Assembly: GCA_030424595.1 (NCBI GenBank)
Contig: JAUHWG010000047.1
Location: 1 to 50,659 of the forward strand
Length of the DNA: 50,659 bases
Source of the DNA: Polyangia bacterium
Lineage (GTDB): Bacteria > Myxococcota_A > Polyangia > Nannocystales > Nannocystaceae
Direction: 5' to 3'
Position numbers and translations under genes: made by a program. Under the pieces are notes generated by a model. The model ran no database searches. It was not told where the DNA came from and saw only the letters and a program-made list of their open reading frames with translations. Of the stretch, positions 24,670-32,950 are shown piece after piece (positions within the stretch are counted from its first letter, which is position 1; every line of letters begins with the position of its first letter).

Positions 24670-26505
24670 ATGCGTAACTACTCTTTCTTAGGGCGCCTCA
24701 CGGCGGCAGCTCTCCCTCTCGCCCTCGCAGCCGGGGCGGCTGGTTCATCGTCGACCGCGGAGGCCTGCGGCGGGACCTGGTGTGACAGCGCGCCGAACTC
24801 GATGCCCGTCGATCAGTCGAGCGAGAACATTCTCTTCGCCTACAACGGGGCGAACGTCGAGGTGCACATTCAGATCGCCTACGATCCGGACACCGAGTTC
24901 GAGAAGTTCTCCTGGGTCATCCCGGTCCAGAGCATCCCGGAATTCTCGGTCGGCTCGGAGATCCTCTTTGACAACGTCCTGAACGGCACGGTCCCGACCT
25001 ACGGGACCCAGAGCTCGCAGGAGTTCTGCGGCGAGGAGAGCGACACCGGCGGCTCGAGCTCGGGCGGCGGCACGGACGGCACGACCGGAGATGGGACTGA
25101 CACCGACACCGGTGGCGGCGTCGACATCGTCTATCAGGGGACCGTCGGCGCCTTCCAGGTGACCGTGCTCGACGGCGGCAACGTCCAGGAACTCATCGAC
25201 TGGCTCGACGCCAACGGCTACGCGCAGGACCCCGAGGCGGCGCCGATCCTCCAGGCCTACCTCGACGAGGGCAACCTCTTCGCCGCGTTTAAGCTGCTCC
25301 CCTCGGACTCGCCGGTGGTCCACCCGGTGGTCCTGACCTACCCCGGCAACGAGTCCTGCGTGCCGATCCGCCTCACCCGGATCGCAGCCGTCGAGGACAT
25401 GGACATCCGCGTCTTCTTCCTCGGCCAGAGCCGGGCGGTGCCGACCAACTACCGCCATGTCCTGGTCAACCCGCTGATGATCGATTGGCCCAACCTCGCC
25501 TCGAACTACAAAGAGGTGGTGACGATGGCGGTCGACGCCTTCGCGGCGGAGGGCAACGCGTTCGTCACCGAGTACGCCGGCACCAGCACGGTCGTCTCCC
25601 AGGCGGGGCTCTTCAGCTCGAGCTGGGATCCGAAGGCCTACGTCGGCCTCCCGGCGGTCGAGGTGATCAACACCCTGAACTCTCAAGGCCTCATCGAGTG
25701 CTTTAATTTCGGCGAGGTCGAGTGTGAGCTCCGCCATCCGCTCCTCCAGGGGCTCCTAGAGACCTACCTCCCCGCCCCGGAAGGGATCGCCCCCTTCGAC
25801 TTCTACGAGTGTCTGAGCTGCTACGAGGGGATGATCGATCAGGCAGCTTGGGGCGACGGATCCGGGTTTAGCACCCTCTTTGAGGAGCGGATCCGGGCCC
25901 CCGGCAAGGCGGCTCGCGACCTGCTCAACACCAAGCCCTATTTGACGCGGATGTACACGACCATCTCACCCCAGGAGATGAACGAGGATCCGGTCTTCGC
26001 CGAGAATCCCGACCTCGGGGATGTCCCGAACCTGCGCATCGCCCAGGATCGGCTGATGTGCACCGGCCACGCCCGCTACACCCTGCCCGACGGGCGGATC
26101 GTCTGGGTCGAGAACGACGGGCCCTGGCCGACCTTCCCCGGCGAGATGCCGTGGGAGGAGGAGACCCAGCAGATGCCGCTCGTCGGCGCGCCGCAGGTGC
26201 TCAACTCCAACACCGAGCTCATCGATCAGCTCCTCGCGGAGTGGAACGCGGCGAACCAGCCCACCGCAGGCACCGGTGGTGAGACCGGCGGCGAGACCTC
26301 CGGCGGTGCGACGACCGGGCCGACCTCGAGCAGCGCCTCTGGCGGCTCGGAGACCGGGACCGAGACCGGAGGCTCCGCGACCACGGGATCGATGGACGGG
26401 GACACCTCGGGCTGCGGCTGTACGAGCGGGGGCGGGGACGGGGGCGCCGGCTGGGGCTTGCTTAGCCTCTTCGGCCTCCTCGGGCTTCGTCGCCGAAGCC
26501 GGTGA
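24670..26505 (+). CDS. DUF2330-type surface protein with MYXO-CTERM-like tail
   Basis: The 611-residue protein has a signal peptide (MRNYSFLGRLTAAALPLALAAG) and then ACGGTWCDS, the start typical of DUF2330 proteins. Landmarks of that family follow: ENILFAYNG, FSWVIPVQSIPEFSVGS, and conserved Cys in FCGEES and ECLSCYEG. There is an internal Gly/Ser/Thr/Asp linker (residues ~125-155) and a second one near the end (~535-580), then a C-terminal sorting tail: SGCGCTSGGG, hydrophobic GWGLLSLFGLLGL, then RRRSR. This Cys-x-Cys/hydrophobic/Arg tail is the MYXO-CTERM pattern, thought to direct lipid attachment and cell-surface display. The function of DUF2330 is unknown. The TGA stop lies 2 nt before repeat P3. 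Confidence 0.85.
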   Translation: MRNYSFLGRLTAAALPLALAAGAAGSSSTAEACGGTWCDSAPNSMPVDQSSENILFAYNGANVEVHIQIAYDPDTEFEKFSWVIPVQSIPEFSVGSEILFDNVLNGTVPTYGTQSSQEFCGEESDTGGSSSGGGTDGTTGDGTDTDTGGGVDIVYQGTVGAFQVTVLDGGNVQELIDWLDANGYAQDPEAAPILQAYLDEGNLFAAFKLLPSDSPVVHPVVLTYPGNESCVPIRLTRIAAVEDMDIRVFFLGQSRAVPTNYRHVLVNPLMIDWPNLASNYKEVVTMAVDAFAAEGNAFVTEYAGTSTVVSQAGLFSSSWDPKAYVGLPAVEVINTLNSQGLIECFNFGEVECELRHPLLQGLLETYLPAPEGIAPFDFYECLSCYEGMIDQAAWGDGSGFSTLFEERIRAPGKAARDLLNTKPYLTRMYTTISPQEMNEDPVFAENPDLGDVPNLRIAQDRLMCTGHARYTLPDGRIVWVENDGPWPTFPGEMPWEEETQQMPLVGAPQVLNSNTELIDQLLAEWNAANQPTAGTGGETGGETSGGATTGPTSSSASGGSETGTETGGSATTGSMDGDTSGCGCTSGGGDGGAGWGLLSLFGLLGLRRRSR

Positions 26506-26506
26506 C

Positions 26507-26670
26507 CTAGCTGCCCGCGGCAGAAGGCCCGCGCGCTCTCCAGCCCTCGTCGCCCCTCGCGGACCCGCCGAAGCTTGCGGTACGGCCCAGTACAGCGGCG
26601 TTTCGTCGAAGCCGAGAGGGCCAACGATTGCAGCGCGAGAGCACACGGGCCTTTTGCCACGGTCTGCTAG
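26507..26670. repeat. P-family palindromic repeat, copy P3
   Basis: This 164-bp element runs from CTAG (26507) to CTAG (26667-26670). Left-arm blocks are GCGCGCTCTCCAGCCCTCGT and GCTTGCGGTACGG; right-arm blocks are AGCGGCGTTTCGTCGAAGCC, GAGAGGGCCAACGATTG and GCGAGAGCACACGGG. The arms pair with each other to form a long hairpin. It is the one copy whose CTAG is 2 nt beyond, not inside, the gene stop. Confidence 0.85.
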
Positions 26671-26757
26671 CAGCCCGCGGCAGAAGGCCCGCGCGCTCTC
26701 GCTTGCGCTCGTCCCTCACGGCCCCGCCGAAGCTTGCGGTACGGGCCAGTGCTGCCA
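26667..26757. repeat. P-family repeat, tandem partial copy
   Basis: A second left arm begins at the CTAG shared with P3 (CTAGCAGCCCGCGGCAGAAGG) and runs to GGTACGGGCCAGTGC, after which the similarity stops. It shows P elements can be joined at a single CTAG. The remaining ~310 bp to 27070 hold no recognisable gene. Confidence 0.75.
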
Positions 26758-27070
26758 CAGCCCCTCCCAGAACGCCCCCAGCGCGCCGAAGGGCCGCAAT
26801 CCCACGAATTGGGGCGTTTCTGTGGGGGGCTTGGGCTGCTCGGGTAGTACCGGGCACGACGTCATGCGACTCGTCTTTGCAGAGCTCGGTCAAGGCGCCT
26901 GCTCCCCGTCGAGGTGCGAGGTGAGACAGCGCGGACTCCAGGGCTCCGTCAACCCGGTCCTTCGCAGCTCAGATCGCGCCACGCCAGTGTCGCGGTCGAG
27001 GGGCGCTCCAAGATAATTCAACGGTCGCTGTAAGGTTCGCTCGCGGTCCGGGAACACTCAGGGGAAGCAG

Positions 27071-27089
27071 CTTCGCGAGACTCGCGAAG
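27071..27089. promoter_or_regulatory. Perfect 19-bp palindrome upstream of a lipoprotein gene
   Basis: CTTCGCGAG-A-CTCGCGAAG lies 19 bp before the ATG at 27108 and just before the GGAG ribosome site. It may be an operator or a 5'-UTR stem that affects translation. Confidence 0.45.
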
Positions 27090-27107
27090 GGCCCCCGGAG
27101 ACCACCC

Positions 27108-28247
27108 ATGAAGAAGATCTGCTCTGCACATGGCCTGAGGTGTGCCCTCGCCCTTGCTCTCCTCTCGACCGCGTGTGGTGGCGATGATGTAGAGACCTCG
27201 GCGACGAGCGACCCCTTCGCGGTCTTTCCTTTCGAAGATGAGTGGCGCGAGGTGGTCAACACGTCGTTCCCGCTCGACACGGTGAAGTCGCTCACCGTCG
27301 GTCGTCGCGAGTTCAACGACAACTTCGCGAGCCGCGGAGACATCGAGGTGCTCTTTGATCAGGACGGCGAGACGATCGTCGTCGAGATGCGCAGGTACGC
27401 GATGCAGGGCGACCAGGCGGAGGCCGACGAGGCGTTCGGCAAGCTCTCGCTGTGGGCCTACTCCTCCTCTGGTAACCCGGAGCAGCCGGGAAAGATGAAT
27501 CCCGCTGAGGACTGCACGGCGGCTTGGCAGGACGGCTGCAGGATCTACGTCTACTACGACGGCTTGACCCAGCCGGTGCGCTCCGGCGCCGACCTCCGGG
27601 TCCACCTGCCGAGGGGGTACCGAAACCTGCTCAACGTCGAGACCGAGGACAACACTGCCGAGGACGCCTACAAGAAGCGCGGTGACATCACGATCAAGGA
27701 CCTCTGCGGGAGCGCGACGCTCCAGCTGGAGAGCGGCGTCGCCAAGGTCCGGATGTGCTCCGATCTCGAAGAGGGACCGACCTGCAGCGCCGAGCAGATC
27801 ACGGCTTGCGAGGCGATGAACTGGGACGCGGCCTGTCCCTGCACAAGCTTCGGTCAGCTCAAGATCACGGCGCTTGATCCCTTCGCTGGCAACATCATGG
27901 TCGACTTCCCCGCGGGGCTTTGGGCCAACGTGTCGATGGAGAACACGGTCGCCGGCAGCGAGTGTCTCGCGAGCTTCGACAACTGCAGCGATGCCGACGA
28001 GAGTGCCGGAACCTGTGTCAAGGACCAGTCGACGGAGAACCTCGCAAAGGGCAAGGCCGAGTACAGCTACCCGGGGGAGCCGGCGACCCCGGGCGTCGGC
28101 TACGCCTTTAACCTCGAAGCGAGCGGCTGCGAGACCGTCTTCTACGTCGACGAGCCAGAGGATTACGTGCTCGGTGAGATGGAGTCGTCAAAGAGCGAGC
28201 AACGCGGCAACCTCAGCGTTTGCACGGGCTGCCTCGCCGACCTCTAG
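27108..28247 (+). CDS. Cys-rich exported lipoprotein, DUF4097-like beta-helix
   Basis: The 379-residue precursor has the lipoprotein signal MKKICSAHGLRCALALALLSTAC with lipobox LSTAC. The mature part has a repeated short-strand pattern (DIEVLFDQDGETIVVEMRR; ADLRVHLPRGYRNLLNVET; GDITIKDLCGSATLQLESG; QLKITALDPFAGNIMVDFP), like the adhesin-type beta-helix of DUF4097 proteins. It holds many cysteines, including CSDLEEGPTC, AACPC and a final VCTGCLADL, probably in disulfides. The role is unknown; a surface location is inferred. The TAG stop is the CTAG of repeat P4, so the last residues DL are followed directly by repeat DNA. Confidence 0.75.
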   Translation: MKKICSAHGLRCALALALLSTACGGDDVETSATSDPFAVFPFEDEWREVVNTSFPLDTVKSLTVGRREFNDNFASRGDIEVLFDQDGETIVVEMRRYAMQGDQAEADEAFGKLSLWAYSSSGNPEQPGKMNPAEDCTAAWQDGCRIYVYYDGLTQPVRSGADLRVHLPRGYRNLLNVETEDNTAEDAYKKRGDITIKDLCGSATLQLESGVAKVRMCSDLEEGPTCSAEQITACEAMNWDAACPCTSFGQLKITALDPFAGNIMVDFPAGLWANVSMENTVAGSECLASFDNCSDADESAGTCVKDQSTENLAKGKAEYSYPGEPATPGVGYAFNLEASGCETVFYVDEPEDYVLGEMESSKSEQRGNLSVCTGCLADL

Positions 28248-28407
28248 CAGGCCCTGGCAAAAGTCCCGCGCACTCTCCAGCCCTCGTCGGCCCTCTCGGC
28301 CCCGCCGAAACTTGCGGTACGGTCCTGCACAGCGGCGTTTGGTCGAAGCCGAGAGGGCCAACGATTGCGGCGCGAGAGCACACGGGACTTTCGCCACGGG
28401 CTGCTAG
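28244..28407. repeat. P-family palindromic repeat, copy P4
   Basis: This 164-bp element runs from CTAG 28244 to CTAG 28404-28407. The two arms match as inverted repeats over CTAGCAG, TGGC(A/G)AAAGTCCCG, CTCTC, GGCCCTCTCGGC and AAAC. The left CTAG gives the upstream lipoprotein gene its TAG stop; the right CTAG is also the first four bases of A2. Confidence 0.9.
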
Positions 28408-29179
28408 CCCTAAAATAAGCGCTGGTGTGAAACCGCCCCCCAGTTCCGTGTAGAAGTGCGCTCACGCGGACTTTTGCCGCCCGAGTGCTCGGGCGCGGGT
28501 GAAGGCTCACCTCCTGCTTGACGACGGGCGGAGCTCGGAGGCTGAAGGCGGGCGGGCGAGGGGCAACGAGACGGGTCCCTCGCGGACGCGGGTCCCCCCA
28601 TGCCACGTGCTCGCCACGGGTGAGGCTGAGCTGCTTGAAGAGACAGGTACGCGTGTCTCCGCGCGAGGCACGGGTCCTCCCACTGCGTCCCACCCGTCGC
28701 CCCTCGCTCGCCCGAGCGAGTCTGTCGGCGCTCCGCTTGCGGGTACGTGGATCGCTTGCTCCCGTATGTCTTCGCTCGGTACGTGCTCGTCGAGACTCTC
28801 GACGATGATGAGAAACAACGCGCATCGTCGGCCGAACTTCGGTCCGTGTCGAAGTCCAGGCGAGCGCGAGCCTCCGAGGCCCCAGTGAGAACACCGAGCG
28901 GGACAACTCGCGCGAGTCATCTCAAGGCCGAACCTCGACGAGAACGGAGCCCACAGGCAAGCGCTCGACCGAAGTGCAAGAGCCTCGAGCCTCCGCCGGT
29001 AGAGTTGGTCGTCGACCCGGCTCCTGTGACCCCCTTCGCTGGGCTCACGCTCGCGGCCCGATCGATCGCCTCAAGCTCCGGCGCTCGATCAACGGCCGCG
29101 TGAAGGTCTTCGAGAACAAGCGCGGCTACGACGAAGCGACGCATGTCCTGAGCCACGTCTACAACCTCTTCCTCGGCGG
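28404..29179 (+). repeat. A-family repeat, copy A2
   Basis: This is the longest copy (776 bp). It begins CTAGCCCTAAAATAAGCGC and ends at TACAACCTCTTCCTCGGCGG. Near its end a + strand frame reads RRSINGRVKVFENKRGYDEA, then HVLSHVYNLFLGG, which is the fuller version of the codons seen at the end of A1. No protein family is recognised; I take it as the remnant of a mobile-element gene. Confidence 0.8.
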
Positions 29180-29188
29180 TAGCTTCGT

Positions 29189-29689
29189 GCTCGGTGTTCT
29201 CACAGGCGTTTCGGAGGCTCTGGATGGCTCTGGCTTCGGTACGGACCGAAGCTCGACCGGCGATGCGCGTTGTCGCTCATCAGGTGCGCGAGAGACTCGA
29301 CGAGCATGTGTCGAGAGAAGGTCTGCGCTCGCGAGCCCTCTACGCACCCGGTAGCGGAGCCCAGGAAGACCTGCTTGGGCGAGCGAGGGGCGACGGATGG
29401 GACGCAGCGGGAGGACCCGTGCCTCGCGCGGAGACACGCGTACCCTGTCTCTTCAAGCAGACCAGCCTATCCCGTGGCGAGCACGTGGCATGGGAGGACC
29501 CGCGTCCGCGAGGGACCCGCCTCGTCGCCCCTCGCCCGCCCGCCTACAGCCCCCCAAGCTCCGCCCCTCGCGAATCACGAGGTGAGCGCTCACCCACACG
29601 AATACAGCGCGAAGCGCAAACCCCGTGTCACTGACGGTTCTACGCGGGCTGTCTAGGACACCTCACAGCAGCGTTTGTTTCAGGGCTAG
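29189..29689 (-). repeat. A-family repeat, copy A3 (inverted)
   Basis: On the minus strand this copy reads from CTAG (29686-29689) through CTGAAACAAACGCTGC, TAGAACCGTCAGTGACACGG, CTTGAAGAGACAGG and CTGTGAGAACACCGAGC, matching the first ~500 bp of A1 closely. With A2 it makes a large inverted pair with only ~9 bp between them. Confidence 0.8.
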
Positions 29690-29710
29690 GCCTGAAATAG
29701 GCGCTGATGG

Positions 29711-29750
29711 TAGAACCGCGTAGAACCGCGTAGAACCGCGTAGAACCGCA
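29711..29750. repeat. 10-bp tandem repeat beside a partial A-family start
   Basis: TAGAACCGCG occurs four times (last copy ending in A). It follows CTAGGCCTGAAATAGGCGCTG (29686-29706), which resembles the start of A1 and A2, so this is likely a fourth A start whose internal TAGAACCG word has been amplified. Confidence 0.8.
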
Positions 29751-29802
29751 GGTAACGCGGCTAGGAGGCGGTGGTGATAGTCCCGTAGGCACTGGGGGGT
29801 CG

Positions 29803-30819
29803 CTATGCAGAGCGAGCAGTGACGCTCTCCTTGGCCCCGTCGGCGTCGACAAAGCTCAGCAGCACAGTGCCCCGTTTTCGCCCCGATGCGACCCGTGCAT
29901 GGGCGGCCGAGCCCTCGGCCCATGGAAGTCGAGCGTCGATCACCGGGGTCCACTCGCCGTCTTGCAGCCAATCCAGGAGGCGTTGCGCGTACGTCGGGGA
30001 CTCCGCCGAGGGTCCGACGAGCAACCGCTGGCCGCTGGTCAACGCGACCCAGGGGACGAGCCCCATCTGCGGCAGGCCGGCGGCGATGAGGCCGATACGG
30101 CCGCGCGGGGTGGCGAGGCGACGACAGGCGCGCACCGAGAGAGCTCCGACGGTGTCGAGCACGACATCCCACGGCTCCCCCCATTGGTCGCGCTCTGTGG
30201 TGGTGTAGTCGACGACGCGCTCGGCACCGAGGTCCCGGACCAACGCCGCGTTGCGTGCGCTGCAGACGGCGGTCACACGCGCGCCGAGGAGGCGCCCCAC
30301 CTGCACACAGGCCGAGCCCACCGCGCCCGACGCACCAATGACGAGCACACGCTCCCCCGGCTGGATCTGGGCCTTGGCCTCGAGGAAGGTCAGCGCCGTC
30401 TGGCCGCCGAACATCGCCGAGACTGCGTGATCCAGCGGCACCGCGTCCGCGACGCGGACCAGGCAGTGGTCCATCGACACCGCGCAGAGCTCCGCGTGCG
30501 CGCCCATACGCATGCCCGTCATCCCAACGACCCGATCGCCCGGTGCGAGCTCGGTGACCTCGCCTCCCACCGACTCGACGACCCCCGCCAAGTCCGCCCC
30601 CAGGACGGGATTTCGCGGGCGAAAGAGCCCCGCGGCGAGGCGCCCGAGCAGCCCCATGCCGGGGGGGAAGTCGGCCGCGCGCAGGCGCTGGTCGCCCGAG
30701 TTGACCGCCGTGGCGTGCACGCGCACGACGACCTCGCGCGGTCGCGCCACCGGCTCCGGCAGGGTCGTGGGCTCGATGACTTCGGGGGCTCCATAGCGGC
30801 GGTAGACGAGGGCATGCAT
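29803..30819 (-). CDS. Zinc-independent MDR-family NAD(P)-dependent dehydrogenase/quinone oxidoreductase
   Basis: The 338-residue protein starts at ATG 30819 (MHALVYRRYGAPEVIEP). It is a medium-chain dehydrogenase/reductase: a GroES-like N-domain with VLGADLAGVVESVGGEV, LAPGDRVVGMTG and GAHAELCAVS, then a Rossmann domain VLVIGASGAVGSACVQVGR. The structural zinc Cys cluster of alcohol dehydrogenases is absent, so it belongs with quinone oxidoreductase-type enzymes. It would reduce an enone or quinone with NADPH; the substrate is unknown. It is divergent from a LysR-type regulator across 99 bp, the usual arrangement for LysR control of the neighbour. Confidence 0.85.
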   Translation of the reverse strand: MHALVYRRYGAPEVIEPTTLPEPVARPREVVVRVHATAVNSGDQRLRAADFPPGMGLLGRLAAGLFRPRNPVLGADLAGVVESVGGEVTELAPGDRVVGMTGMRMGAHAELCAVSMDHCLVRVADAVPLDHAVSAMFGGQTALTFLEAKAQIQPGERVLVIGASGAVGSACVQVGRLLGARVTAVCSARNAALVRDLGAERVVDYTTTERDQWGEPWDVVLDTVGALSVRACRRLATPRGRIGLIAAGLPQMGLVPWVALTSGQRLLVGPSAESPTYAQRLLDWLQDGEWTPVIDARLPWAEGSAAHARVASGRKRGTVLLSFVDADGAKESVTARSA

Positions 30820-30901
30820 GGCTGGTTCCTGCGGGGTGGGTCGGTGCGAGAAACCTAGGCGGTCGCTGACCCCGACGGAAGAGACAGCTTCGTGCTCCAG
30901 C

Positions 30902-30917
30902 CGTGCAAGGATGCACG
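30902..30917. promoter_or_regulatory. Inverted repeat over the ribosome-binding site of the LysR gene
   Basis: CGTGCA-AGGA-TGCACG has perfect 6-bp arms, and the loop with its flanking base is the AAGGA Shine-Dalgarno for the ATG at 30919. It could be an operator for autoregulation or an RNA stem that exposes or hides the site. Confidence 0.45.
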
Positions 30918-30918
30918 C

Positions 30919-31809
30919 ATGGACTGGGACGACCTTCGCTTCGTGCTCGCGGTGCATCGGCAGGGCACCCTCGCCCGCGCCGCTGCGGGCCTGGGCGTCA
31001 CCCACACCACCGTCGGGCGCCGGCTCAAGGCCTTGGAGAGCGGGCTCGGCGTGCGGCTCTTCGACCGCACCCCCGACGGCTTCGTCGCCACGCCTTCGGG
31101 TCAGGATCTCGCGGACGTCGCCGCGCAGATCGAGGGCGATGTGCTCGCCGCCGAGGGTCGAGTGCTCGGCCAGGACACCAAGCTCCCCGGCCCCCTGCGG
31201 GTGTCGACGATGGACATCTTCTTCTGCGGGTTCCCCGAGATCTTCGGATCGTTCGTGACCCGCTACCCGAGCATCGACCTGACCGTGACCACCGAGCTCG
31301 AGCGGGTGTCGTTGACCCGGCGCGAGGCTGACGTCGCGCTGCGCCTCACCAACTCGCCGCCCGAATACCTCGTGGGCCGACGGCTCGGGCGAGTCCACTT
31401 CGCCGCGTACGCAGCCCGTTCATTGGTGGAGCGAGTCGGCGAGGATGCGCCCCTCAGCGCGTTTCCGTGGCTCGGGTTGGAGGATCCGCAGGCGAGGCGC
31501 TGGCTCGACGCGTGGCTCGTCGAGCATGCGCCCGGGGCTCGGACCGTGCTCTCTCTCGACGAGAACTCGCGGGTGCGCATGAGCGCGATGTGTGCGGGGA
31601 TCGGAGCCTCGTTCGCAGCGTGCTTTGAGGCCGACGCACACCCCGACCTCGTCCGCGTCAGCGCCATTCAGAGGTCGTTCGCGCACGATGTGTGGCTGCT
31701 GACCCTCCGCGAGCTGCGGAGCACGAGCCGGATCCGCGCGTTCATGGACCACGTGACCGAGGGGTTTGTGGCCCGCCGAGGCGCGCTCGAGGGCGAGCGG
31801 AGCCCCTAG
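30919..31809 (+). CDS. LysR-family transcriptional regulator
   Basis: The 296-residue protein has a winged HTH at the N-terminus (MDWDDLRFVLAVHRQGTLAR, AAAGLGVTHTTVGRRLKALE, LFDRTPDGFVATPSG) and a periplasmic-binding-type effector domain. The HTH variant TTVGRR and the start MDWDDLR are typical of a LysR subgroup found beside oxidoreductases. The chosen ATG follows AAGGA; an earlier ATG at 30892 lacks a site. It probably controls the divergent dehydrogenase gene. Its TAG stop is the left CTAG of repeat P6, so the last residues GERSP abut the repeat. Confidence 0.9.
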   Translation: MDWDDLRFVLAVHRQGTLARAAAGLGVTHTTVGRRLKALESGLGVRLFDRTPDGFVATPSGQDLADVAAQIEGDVLAAEGRVLGQDTKLPGPLRVSTMDIFFCGFPEIFGSFVTRYPSIDLTVTTELERVSLTRREADVALRLTNSPPEYLVGRRLGRVHFAAYAARSLVERVGEDAPLSAFPWLGLEDPQARRWLDAWLVEHAPGARTVLSLDENSRVRMSAMCAGIGASFAACFEADAHPDLVRVSAIQRSFAHDVWLLTLRELRSTSRIRAFMDHVTEGFVARRGALEGERSP

Positions 31810-32000
31810 CAGACCGTGGCAAGAGCCGCCTCGTCACCCCTCGCCCGCCCGCCCGCCGACAGCCCCCAAGCTCCGCCCCTCGCGAAGCACGAGGGGAGCG
31901 CTCACCCACAGGGATGGAGGTCGAAGCGCGAAACCCGTGTCACTGACGGTTCTACGCGGGCTATCGAGGGCGCGCGGGCACTCTTGCCACGCGCTGCTAG
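31806..32000. repeat. Composite P-family element P6 with an A-family core
   Basis: The two ends are P: CTAGCAGACCGTGGCAAGAG at the left and, in reverse complement, CTAGCAGCGCGTGGCAAGAG at the right. Between them (about 31824-31967) lies a piece of the A family in inverted orientation, containing CGTCACCCCTCGCCCGCCCG and CGTGTCACTGACGGTTCTAC. The left CTAG stops the LysR gene and the right CTAG stops folK. Thus one element ends both convergent genes. Confidence 0.8.
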
Positions 32001-32626
32001 AGCAGCGGAGCGCGGGCGGCAGCGGAGCGCTCATCGCGGGTCGCCGGGGGCCGCGGCTCCTCGGCTGCATGATGCTCGCCATCACGGCGAGTCCTCAGGG
32101 GATCGTGCATCGCCCGAAGCCGGGCGGCGCACTCCTGCAGGCTGAGCCGGTCGCCGTCGCGGCTGGCGGGGGTCTCGATCCAGGTCGTCGCGGCGCTCCC
32201 ACCCAGGATGTCGCAGAGCGGATAGACGACGAAGGGACGCGCGGCGATCCGAGGGTGGGGCAGCCGTAGATCGTCCTCGTCGAGGCTGAGCCCGTTCCAC
32301 AGGAGCAGATCGATGTCGATCGTCCGCGGGCTCCAGACCGCATGCTCGCCGCGGCCGAGCCTGCGCTCGATGGCGTGGATCTCCTGCATCGCGCTGCGGG
32401 GGCTCCAGGCGGAGCGACCGACGACGACGAGGTTGACGAAGGGCAGGTCCCACTCCGGGGGGGAGTCCGGGGGCAGGAGGGCGTCCGAGCGGTAGAGCGG
32501 GGAGACCTGCAGGTCGCGGATCATCGATCCAAAGCGCGGGTCGCTGGCCTCGGCGAGCGCAGCGAGAGCGCGCCGGAGGTTCTGCAGCGGCTCACCGACG
32601 TTGCTCCCGAGCCCCAGCGCGATCAT
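31997..32626 (-). CDS. folK: 2-amino-4-hydroxy-6-hydroxymethyldihydropteridine diphosphokinase
   Basis: From the ATG at 32626 the 209-residue product begins MIALGLGSNVGEPLQNLRRA, the HPPK signature. Other landmarks are LYRSDALL, FVNLVVVGRS, IERRLGRGEHAVWSPRTIDIDLLLW (the Pro-Arg-Thr-x-Asp-x-Asp motif that binds ATP-Mg) and LPHPRIAARPFVVYPL. It transfers pyrophosphate from ATP to the pterin in folate synthesis. It is about 40 residues longer than usual; the extra C-terminal part is Arg/Ala-rich and runs into repeat P6, whose CTAG provides the stop, so the original gene may have ended earlier. A 25-residue upstream extension to 32701 is disfavoured. No other folate gene is nearby. Confidence 0.95.
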   Translation of the reverse strand: MIALGLGSNVGEPLQNLRRALAALAEASDPRFGSMIRDLQVSPLYRSDALLPPDSPPEWDLPFVNLVVVGRSAWSPRSAMQEIHAIERRLGRGEHAVWSPRTIDIDLLLWNGLSLDEDDLRLPHPRIAARPFVVYPLCDILGGSAATTWIETPASRDGDRLSLQECAARLRAMHDPLRTRRDGEHHAAEEPRPPATRDERSAAARAPLL

Positions 32627-32785
32627 CGATCCCGAGTCCACGAGCCCCGGAATATACAGAGGCGATCCTAGGATGGCCAGGCGAGCGGCCCATCGTCGCA
32701 TGCCCGCGCGAGCCCCGAGGGTCGCTCGGATCCCGCCCGCAGGCTCTGGGAGGCGGCGCAGCGGCGTTGTGGAGGCGAGGCGCCG

Positions 32786-32950
32786 CTAGCAGAACGTGGC
32801 AAAAGTCCCGCGCACTCTCGCGTGCCCTCGTCGGCCCTCTCGGCACCGCCGAAACTTGCGGTACGGCCCAGTACAGCGGCGTTTCGTCGAAGCCGAGAGG
32901 CCAACGATTGCGGCGCGAGAGGACACGAGACTTTCGCCACGGGCCGCTAG
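32786..32950. repeat. P-family palindromic repeat, copy P5
   Basis: This 165-bp element is close to P4: CTAGCAGAACGTGGCAAAAG, CGAAACTTGCGGTACGGCCC, AGCGGCGTTTCGTCGAAGCC and, at the right end, CGGGCCGCTAG. The right CTAG (32947-32950) supplies, on the minus strand, the TAG stop of the next lipoprotein gene. The left CTAG meets no gene end. Confidence 0.9.

Noticed and set aside
28250..29650. Several short open frames inside the P and A repeats taken as genes
   Set aside because: They appear in all frames on both strands, differ between copies by frameshifts and have no stable protein pattern except the short HVxSHVYNLFLGG end.
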